IMG/VR virus record: IMGVR_UViG_3300044712_000557
Span: 1 to 64,000 of that record
Strand: one strand, 5' to 3'
From: a virus
DNA: 64,000 bases
The position numbers were made by a program, and so were the translations under genes. How positions within the stretch are numbered: the stretch's first letter is position 1; each line of letters begins with the position of its first letter. The notes beneath the pieces were generated by a model. It was not told the DNA's origin. It saw nothing but the letters and a program-made list of their open reading frames with translations, and made no database searches. Below, in pieces: positions 57,638-64,000 of this stretch.

Positions 57638-60334
57638 CTAGAATGTCTTCCAGTCTCGACGGATCCAATCCATGGTCCAATGGGCAACAGTAGTAGCTCC
57701 ATATTGGTCTAGCTGCAGATTGAAGTGATGCACCGTCATGGTCTTAGTGTATGTCCCTACCTGGAACCATACTTCTCCGTCCAACGACCCCCACACCGAC
57801 CAGACAGACCCAGTCCTCTGAAGATGGATATATGAGACATGCAGCGCTGCTACGGCCTGACTGGATCGATTGTATGTCCAGCTACTGCTATCCTTCGTTG
57901 CCAGTCTGAACCCCCATCCTCCATAGTACTGAGCGTATGCCATAACGGCATCGCTTTCATCGCTGTCATAGGCTATCAACCTAACGTTCTGATAGCTAGT
58001 AAATGGAGTGATGCCAAACTTCCACGTCAGAGAAAAGTCTCCAGCGGGGGCGTACGCCTGGGAGATTTCCCACGTAGCGTTTCCGGGCAGCTTCAGCGTA
58101 ATCCTAGACGATGGAGAATTATAGGCAATCACCGGAGATCCAGTGTTGATCGTAACGCTCCATTTGGCGTCTAGGCTGCTACCCGTAAACTCGTCATCCT
58201 GGGTATTAGGAGATCCAGGAGGAGTGTCGGGACTCCACAAGCTAGACCCTCCAGATGCGGCCACCGTAACGTTTACTCGGTCGTTGCCCGCGTCATCGGC
58301 CACCGTTAGCGTTACGTTAGATCCCTCTACTAGGTTTACATTCTTTCGGGTACCTACAAGTGATCCGGCCTTAGAGACTTGGATCTTCTGCGCATCGGCC
58401 AACAACCCCGAAAGCCCCGTTACTCCGATTTCGTCTGCCCCACCATCCTGATGAGACGAGGCGTGTGATGCAGGAGTTCCTGCCGCCGCTGGCTTCCAAG
58501 TAGACGTAGCTGACTCGTATGCCAGCACATTAGTGTTGGCTGCGCCAGCAGTATCAACGTCAGTCAGATCGTTTAGAGCGCTAGCTCCACCGCCGCCACC
58601 AGTGCTCCATACCACGCCACCAGCTCCATTGGGGGCCAGCCTCTTACTTGTGTCCGTCTCGGAGGCACTCATCGCCGTGATAGGGTGAGCCGGGAAGTCG
58701 CTTCGCCCACTAAGAGAATTGTGAACTGTTGCGCTCCCAGACTGAGTTATCTGAATCCCCTTGGCGTGGATGAGGGTCACTGCCACGATCCGCGACTTAT
58801 GCGTTCCTGCATATGTAGATTTACAGTGAAGCGTCAACTTCGCAATCGGCACTACCTCTTCGAATGGCAACGTGCCCCAGGATAGAGTTAGGTAGTCCTC
58901 CCCCTGAGCTGACGCCAATGTTGCATGGGTAGCTTGTCCTGGAATCCACGCGAACTGTTTGGCAGCAACGTTGCATGGATGCGCCGCCAGGAACACGTTC
59001 ATATAGTTCCCGCTGGATAGCCCGTCCATCTCCGTGAGCTGCCAAGCTCCACCAGTTAGCTGGTTCCACTTCGGGTATGTTGTCCCGCTGATGAACGGGA
59101 AGGTTGGAGTGTCATCCCAGACCCATTCTCCCGTGGCTCCAGTACGGTACATGACATGGTATGGACCGCCATCAGATACGGCAGACAGGGTTCTAACTAC
59201 GTCCTCGTCGGCGATGATTGCCGAAGCTACAGCGGGCGTAATCGCCGCATCGGAGTCAGTATCCAGCGTGTACCCAGTGATTGCTGCTCCTGAGATTAAC
59301 TCCGTCCCCTCAGTGAAGTGGTGAGTATAATGCTCCCAGATATCCCTCTCGGCACCATGGGCTTCGAAGTAGGAGATCCCATCAGAGAGCGTATTGGAAT
59401 AATAGACCGCAGCTACTGGAATAACCGTGCGGTCCAAGATGGACCATGGGGTGGCCACGGCACTTACGGACAATACTCCGCTTGCATTGTAGTAGAAGTA
59501 GTACATGCCCGTAGATGTGCCATGCCCAGTCCCAGCGGTTTCTGTGGTCTTGACATACTTCACGCCATCAATCCAGATGGTGAAGTTCGCACCGGTTGGA
59601 GTAACCGTGATCTTGCGAGTAGTCTTGTCGTAAGAGATCGTTACCAGGGCCGATCCATCGGTAGCCCTCTTGAATCCATGCTTCCTCTGGTAAAGATCGT
59701 GGTCATCATCGCCTAATCCCGTTAGGGCCAATCCATGATCCAGAGTGCCGCAGTTCGCAGCATTCTGGTGCGTGTGATCTGGCACCTCAGAAGCTAGCCC
59801 CCCAGACGCCTCTTCTTTTAGGTATTGAGTATGGTCATCATCCAGGAGTCCGGCGATATCACTGCCGTGATCGATCTGCCTAGGCTCGCCATAGTTGGAG
59901 CTGGCATTCCAGAATACAACATCCTTATCAACAAGAGTCTCTCTATTGATATTGGAAAGCTCATACATGGACGGCAGTACAGTGATGTTTACTGCAACAT
60001 CAAAAATACCGCCACCATGCCCGTACGATACGGTGCCGATCATCACCTGTGGCGTGGGGGCTACCGGACGAGTATTGGTTAGCACCCCACCAAGCTTGGC
60101 CCAGAGAGTGTCTCCTACGGCCCATGTGTCTCCGCTGGTCTGCGTCATAGACCTAAGTAGGCCCTTGCGCAATACCCATACCTTTTGCCCAACTGTAGAG
60201 TCGGACATCGTAACGCCGGCAATTTTGTGGCCGTTGGATAGCCCTGGCTTTTCTGCTGCGCCTGACCATACCTGGATAGTGGGAGTAGCCCCTCCCGATC
60301 CGCCATGCTGGACGACAGTTCCCCTTAGGATCAC
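57638..60334 (-). CDS. Tail fibre/spike protein with C-terminal lectin-like domain, 898 aa
   Basis: N-terminal beta-rich domain, then collagen/fibre-like spacers (LLDDDHTQYLKEEASGGLAS, GGADEIGVTGLSGLLADAQK), typical of phage fibres, and a C-terminal jelly-roll-like region beginning DDEFTGSSLDAKWS, as in concanavalin-like sugar-binding domains. It likely contacts the host surface. Confidence 0.75.
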   Translation of the reverse strand: MILRGTVVQHGGSGGATPTIQVWSGAAEKPGLSNGHKIAGVTMSDSTVGQKVWVLRKGLLRSMTQTSGDTWAVGDTLWAKLGGVLTNTRPVAPTPQVMIGTVSYGHGGGIFDVAVNITVLPSMYELSNINRETLVDKDVVFWNASSNYGEPRQIDHGSDIAGLLDDDHTQYLKEEASGGLASEVPDHTHQNAANCGTLDHGLALTGLGDDDHDLYQRKHGFKRATDGSALVTISYDKTTRKITVTPTGANFTIWIDGVKYVKTTETAGTGHGTSTGMYYFYYNASGVLSVSAVATPWSILDRTVIPVAAVYYSNTLSDGISYFEAHGAERDIWEHYTHHFTEGTELISGAAITGYTLDTDSDAAITPAVASAIIADEDVVRTLSAVSDGGPYHVMYRTGATGEWVWDDTPTFPFISGTTYPKWNQLTGGAWQLTEMDGLSSGNYMNVFLAAHPCNVAAKQFAWIPGQATHATLASAQGEDYLTLSWGTLPFEEVVPIAKLTLHCKSTYAGTHKSRIVAVTLIHAKGIQITQSGSATVHNSLSGRSDFPAHPITAMSASETDTSKRLAPNGAGGVVWSTGGGGGASALNDLTDVDTAGAANTNVLAYESATSTWKPAAAGTPASHASSHQDGGADEIGVTGLSGLLADAQKIQVSKAGSLVGTRKNVNLVEGSNVTLTVADDAGNDRVNVTVAASGGSSLWSPDTPPGSPNTQDDEFTGSSLDAKWSVTINTGSPVIAYNSPSSRITLKLPGNATWEISQAYAPAGDFSLTWKFGITPFTSYQNVRLIAYDSDESDAVMAYAQYYGGWGFRLATKDSSSWTYNRSSQAVAALHVSYIHLQRTGSVWSVWGSLDGEVWFQVGTYTKTMTVHHFNLQLDQYGATTVAHWTMDWIRRDWKTF

Positions 60335-61054
60335 TTACGGCCTCCATCCGGCAAAGATATACTCTGGCGTTCCAGCGCCCACTCTTCCTTGCCAACGATA
60401 ATTAGTTCCACCATTTGGAGATGTTCCAAGCGCGGTATACCTAGCGGATGTTCCTATATTCAGAGCTGTGACGCCGCTGAAGTATGGAACCCCGGAGACA
60501 TCGTATGGGTTTACGGTCTGGTTGCTGAAGACATGATCGGGCCAGTTGCTCTGAGTGATTCCGAAGGCCGTGTATAGCGGGATAGAGTAGCTGGGGAAAC
60601 TGTTAGCATCAACTCCATGGATAACCGTGCCGCCAGCAAGAATAAAATCCCTCACGGAATTATTTCCAGTTGTAATGTAGTCTGGGCCTGGGGCAATCTC
60701 TAGGTAATTAAGGCCGTTATAGATGAATACGTCATGAGTGCTCACAGATAGCGGCGTTGTTTTATTGCTAGCATTCCTATCCGTGATGGTATGACCCTGC
60801 GAGGCTAGCCAAGCCTTAAAGGTTGGGTCAATGCTCACATCGAACAAGATACGCTTAGCACCAGCCCCGGCCATTGCGGTAATGACATTCGTAGTAAGCG
60901 CCTGTATCGATGCTGCCTGCGCCTCATAGGATTCTGATCCTGGAGGCCAGTGTGTCCAGAAAAGATTGTCCCCAATTCCGAATAGGCCACCGGGCTGCTC
61001 GGAGTTCTGAGCTAAGAACGCCTCCCAACCTAGGGCCAACTTAACGTCTGTCAT
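60335..61054 (-). CDS. Tail-fibre-associated protein, 239 aa
   Basis: Mixed alpha/beta sequence with GAKRILFDVSIDPTFKAWLA and LAGGTVIHGVDANSFPSYSI, which looks like a Rossmann-type or hydrolase-like fold; not recognised. It sits between two fibre genes, so a receptor-binding or fibre-tip role is likely. Confidence 0.5.
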   Translation of the reverse strand: MTDVKLALGWEAFLAQNSEQPGGLFGIGDNLFWTHWPPGSESYEAQAASIQALTTNVITAMAGAGAKRILFDVSIDPTFKAWLASQGHTITDRNASNKTTPLSVSTHDVFIYNGLNYLEIAPGPDYITTGNNSVRDFILAGGTVIHGVDANSFPSYSIPLYTAFGITQSNWPDHVFSNQTVNPYDVSGVPYFSGVTALNIGTSARYTALGTSPNGGTNYRWQGRVGAGTPEYIFAGWRP

Positions 61055-61055
61055 G

Positions 61056-61916
61056 CTATACCCCGCTTGCCACGTAGGCTACCAACGTGCCCTCTAAAGT
61101 GTCCCAGGACATTAGGCCTTCGCCCGCAGCATAATCAACCCCAGCCTCAACAGCGGAATTCCATTCTACCCTAGATGGGTTGTCGATTACTGACTTCGTA
61201 GGCTCAGTATTGAACTGCACTCTTTCTAGCCCGTCGACTCTGGCTTCATCGTTCACATCATCCCCGGCCATATGGATAGCACGCGGATTATCAATGCGTC
61301 CTTCCCCTGTGCCAGAGACAGACATGTCGATGTGCTTAACGCCTGTTATCTCTCCATCTCCGGTCATGTAAATGGTACGAGCCTGATCGATGATGGCGTG
61401 TCCGACTCCACCAGTAAAGACTAGATCCTTAACGTCTCCGATAGCATTGCCGCCCATATCGAGGTCGCCCAGCATGTCCTGGGCTCCAGACCTAGCGAGC
61501 TTCTCGCTATCCAGCTCTTCAATGGCAGCCTTAACATTGACAGCAGATACATATCCAGACCCAACATGCGTAATCTGGTCAGATGGGTGCGTGTGTGGTC
61601 CTGGGGTGCCTCCAGAGGCCACCGACCAGCTACCATCCTCCCTGAGGAACTTCGTGGTCCCAGGGGTGACTCCGGGGTCGGGAACGTAGCCATGCATGTG
61701 GGCAGGGCCACTGCCACGGAAGACGTCATTGGGGTCTAGGTAGGTGGGAGTCTTGCCAAGGCGCACTACGGCCCCCTGAAGCTCCTCTACGGCCTTCGGA
61801 GAGGGCATGGCGGCCTTGGCGTCGGCCAGGGCCTTCTTTAGCTCCCGGATTTCGTCATTCAACTCCCGGATTGAAACCTTGACGTCCAGCGATGCTTCCT
61901 GTGGAACGCGTGCCAT
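61056..61916 (-). CDS. Tail fibre protein, 286 aa
   Basis: N-terminal coiled coil (VSIRELNDEIRELKKALADA), THPSDQITHVGSGYVSAVNV repeat-like spacer and LARSGAQDMLGDLDMGGNAI, a motif found in many phage fibre shafts. Probably trimeric. Confidence 0.7.
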   Translation of the reverse strand: MARVPQEASLDVKVSIRELNDEIRELKKALADAKAAMPSPKAVEELQGAVVRLGKTPTYLDPNDVFRGSGPAHMHGYVPDPGVTPGTTKFLREDGSWSVASGGTPGPHTHPSDQITHVGSGYVSAVNVKAAIEELDSEKLARSGAQDMLGDLDMGGNAIGDVKDLVFTGGVGHAIIDQARTIYMTGDGEITGVKHIDMSVSGTGEGRIDNPRAIHMAGDDVNDEARVDGLERVQFNTEPTKSVIDNPSRVEWNSAVEAGVDYAAGEGLMSWDTLEGTLVAYVASGV

Positions 61917-64000
61917 TACTGATCACTCCTCTGGTCCGTATCTCCTACGCTTAGCTCGGTCCAGTTGCCGGTAGACTGGTGGCGAACGCGAACCATGTAT
62001 GTCTCAAATCCATGGAAGCCTTCAGAGCTGGCGTAGGAAGTACGCAACTTGACGGCCAGCCTGCGGCCCTTCGTGTCCCTTGGCAAGATGACCGTGTAGA
62101 CGTCTCTAACATCTGGGTCGACCACAACAGTTTCGGTGCAGTGGAGATGGCCGTTCTTATAGATGTCCAGATACAAATTATGCAAGCTCTGGATCTCCAA
62201 CTCTACCTGATTGATCCAGGCCAAGTCGCCACCGTTGGGTGGGATGATATTACCAAGGTCCATCGAGTACACATGCTGAGGACGGGCATTGTAGGTAACC
62301 CCGAAGCCATGGAACGACAATGCGCTCATGGCCCCAAAGATCTCTACCTGCACCCTCATAAATGGACCCAAGTCCAGGATGTCTGCCCTCCAGATGCCCT
62401 CTCGCATCATCGAGTACGAGAGTGTTTTGTTAGGAGCAGCAGGGAACTCGGTCGCATCGGTGTACAGATTAACGGTTCCTACGGACCCTCCAGTCTTACC
62501 GTGAATCTGAAGGTCGGCAGGATCCTTTCGAGTCAACGGAGAATCGCCTTCGATATACGGAGATAGCATCTCAATGTAGATGTCGCTCCCACTATCAAGC
62601 TCTCCGTCCTCAATCTTGATCACGTTTCCTTCGTAGCTGCCGGCGATCAGGCCCCCATCGTATTCGCGATGAAGCGACATGATGGTGTTTACCCCATACG
62701 TGAAGCGGCACCATTCGTCTCCGTAGAACTTCCACAGGGACGTAGATGCAGTTTCGAATACCGACTCCTTAGCGTACGGGGAACTGCAGTATAGGAATAG
62801 CTTGCTCCCAGGGGTAGCTGTCAGCGTCAGAATGCCAGAGCTGGTATCGATCGTGGCAACCACGGAAGGGTGCGCTGAGGCAACCTGATAGTCTCCAGCA
62901 ACTCCTCCCGTGCCATTGATAGCGTGCATCATGTTGGTCCACGAGATGTCAGCGTCGTTACCGATCAGCACTTCTCCGTTGGCATTCACCTCGTTTGTTA
63001 CGAAGCGATACGTACGGCTGTCGATGATGACCTTGTCGCCATTTCTAGGGTTCGTCGTCTCATAGCTGATCGTAGCGATAGGGTTGGAACCCTCAGGGGC
63101 CAGCATATAAAGGTTGTGGTCGTCCATCTCATAACGGAATCGACCGTTCTTGGTATCTAGCGCCGATACTCCATAGCGATCGTAACCCTTCCAGAGCATA
63201 CTGGTTCCAGCGAACGGTACCGGCTCTCCGCTAGCTCCCGTGAATACCATGGGTCCGTCTGCGGCACGGTAGTACACGCTATTCCCGTCTACGGTCACAG
63301 AGCTGTCTACGGGCGGGTTAGCCACACTGAGAGGATCTGGGTAGAGATCGGCCAAGAGATTGTCTTCTAGCACGTCTCCACTGCCGGCAATGCGTACGAT
63401 GTCCTTGCTCATGCCAACGAAGATGCCAGAGGACGTCTTGACGCACCACTTTGGCTCACCATACATGCGCAGATCGATCGTCTGATAGAGGCTAAAGCTG
63501 GACGGAGAACGCTGCGAGGATGGGTAAAGCCACCCCTCCTTCGTAAGGGCGAAGATCCTCTTGTTCCATGGCCCCGCCACAGAGATGATGTTGTCTGGAG
63601 GCCCTACGGACCCAGCTTCGTACACCTCATTCTCGATGAGCGCCTCAAGCTCGCTCTTGTAGATCTTGGCCACCAGATCTGGCGTCTCATCCGACTCATT
63701 GGTCGTCTCTGAAAACGCATACGAAGACAGTCTTGCCCACTCGCCTGGGTCATCTAGAAGATTTGGTTCTGAGATGTCATCGATCGTCATCCCGCCGCCA
63801 GGAGAAGCTGGTAGAATCGCCACGCGATAGTAGGTGTCTAGCCATCCGCCATATAGGTAGACCCATACCTGATTGACCTGGGAGTCCTTCAGGTTCATCG
63901 TTGCGGCCGGGACAGTGAACTGCAGCGTCTGCTGCTGGAGTACGATCGACTTAGAGATCGGGGACATCGGGGACAGCTCTGTGTAGACCTCCGCGCCACC
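61916..64000 (-). CDS. Beta-propeller-like tail protein, 5' end beyond right edge
   Basis: At least 695 codons, open to the window edge (a Met at 63967 is internal; upstream codons GGAEVYTELSP are in frame). Repeated strand blocks with WNKRIFALTKEGWLYPSSQR and Trp-containing turns suggest a beta-propeller like P22 gp10-type tail-stabilisation proteins. The C-terminus is beta-rich. It is upstream of the fibre genes, as expected for a tail hub or stabiliser. Confidence 0.65.
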   Translation of the reverse strand, partial: GGAEVYTELSPMSPISKSIVLQQQTLQFTVPAATMNLKDSQVNQVWVYLYGGWLDTYYRVAILPASPGGGMTIDDISEPNLLDDPGEWARLSSYAFSETTNESDETPDLVAKIYKSELEALIENEVYEAGSVGPPDNIISVAGPWNKRIFALTKEGWLYPSSQRSPSSFSLYQTIDLRMYGEPKWCVKTSSGIFVGMSKDIVRIAGSGDVLEDNLLADLYPDPLSVANPPVDSSVTVDGNSVYYRAADGPMVFTGASGEPVPFAGTSMLWKGYDRYGVSALDTKNGRFRYEMDDHNLYMLAPEGSNPIATISYETTNPRNGDKVIIDSRTYRFVTNEVNANGEVLIGNDADISWTNMMHAINGTGGVAGDYQVASAHPSVVATIDTSSGILTLTATPGSKLFLYCSSPYAKESVFETASTSLWKFYGDEWCRFTYGVNTIMSLHREYDGGLIAGSYEGNVIKIEDGELDSGSDIYIEMLSPYIEGDSPLTRKDPADLQIHGKTGGSVGTVNLYTDATEFPAAPNKTLSYSMMREGIWRADILDLGPFMRVQVEIFGAMSALSFHGFGVTYNARPQHVYSMDLGNIIPPNGGDLAWINQVELEIQSLHNLYLDIYKNGHLHCTETVVVDPDVRDVYTVILPRDTKGRRLAVKLRTSYASSEGFHGFETYMVRVRHQSTGNWTELSVGDTDQRSDQ

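Overview
The window is a 64 kb piece of the genome of a tailed double-stranded DNA phage. The evidence is a replication and recombination set (RecT annealing protein, RecB/Cas4-type exonuclease, DnaB helicase, NinG-like nuclease), a late region with a lytic transglycosylase, a giant polyvalent virion protein and tail-fibre proteins, and about 38 tRNA genes. No terminase, capsid, DNA polymerase or integrase lies inside the window, so the genome is larger. The host cannot be named; a small lipoprotein with a clean lipobox shows only that it is a bacterium. The late block (transglycosylase, internal virion-type proteins, beta-propeller-like tail protein) suggests a podovirus-like particle; this is inference.

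Layout. (1) 1-8153, leftward: tightly overlapped small genes plus a methyltransferase (cut by the left edge), RNA ligase, MazG-like pyrophosphohydrolase, flavin-dependent thymidylate synthase, metallophosphoesterase, AntA/KilAC antirepressor and a possible replisome-organiser protein. A 360 bp gap (5296-5653) carries iteron-like inverted sites and a 3 x 12 bp tandem repeat. (2) 8154-9197: divergent control region and about 790 nt of dense hairpin-forming sequence without credible ORFs, most likely a large structured RNA. (3) 9198-18.6 kb, rightward: about 35 very small genes separated by structured RNA elements, including a tandem pair of covarying pseudoknots at 10087-10212. Here also lie a mini protein-kinase-like gene, a cyclic-phosphate-processing receiver (cREC) protein, a lipoprotein and a gene that needs a +1 frameshift. 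(4) 18.6-34.4 kb, rightward: an AAA+ ATPase with unusual motif order plus a DUF3150-like partner, DUF1257 and DUF2997 proteins, the recombination and replication genes, a ParB-like protein and many small zinc-binding proteins. (5) 34.4-44.2 kb: a tRNA array covering all 20 amino acids, grouped by amino acid, broken up by two HNH genes, a GGQ release-factor-like gene, a VWA protein, a YkuK-like RNase H-fold protein and several non-tRNA structured RNAs. (6) 44.9-64 kb, leftward: late genes, ending in a tail protein cut by the right edge. The two blocks converge at a strong terminator (44913-44945).

How it may work together (inference). The phage appears equipped to take over translation: a nearly complete tRNA set, a GGQ-domain protein, and RNA-repair-type enzymes (RNA ligase, cREC). 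The AAA+ ATPase, DUF3150-like and VWA proteins resemble a MoxR-VWA chaperone group. The early region is unusually rich in RNA structure placed between tiny genes, each structure lying just upstream of a strong TTGGAGG-type ribosome binding site; this is the least explained part of the window.
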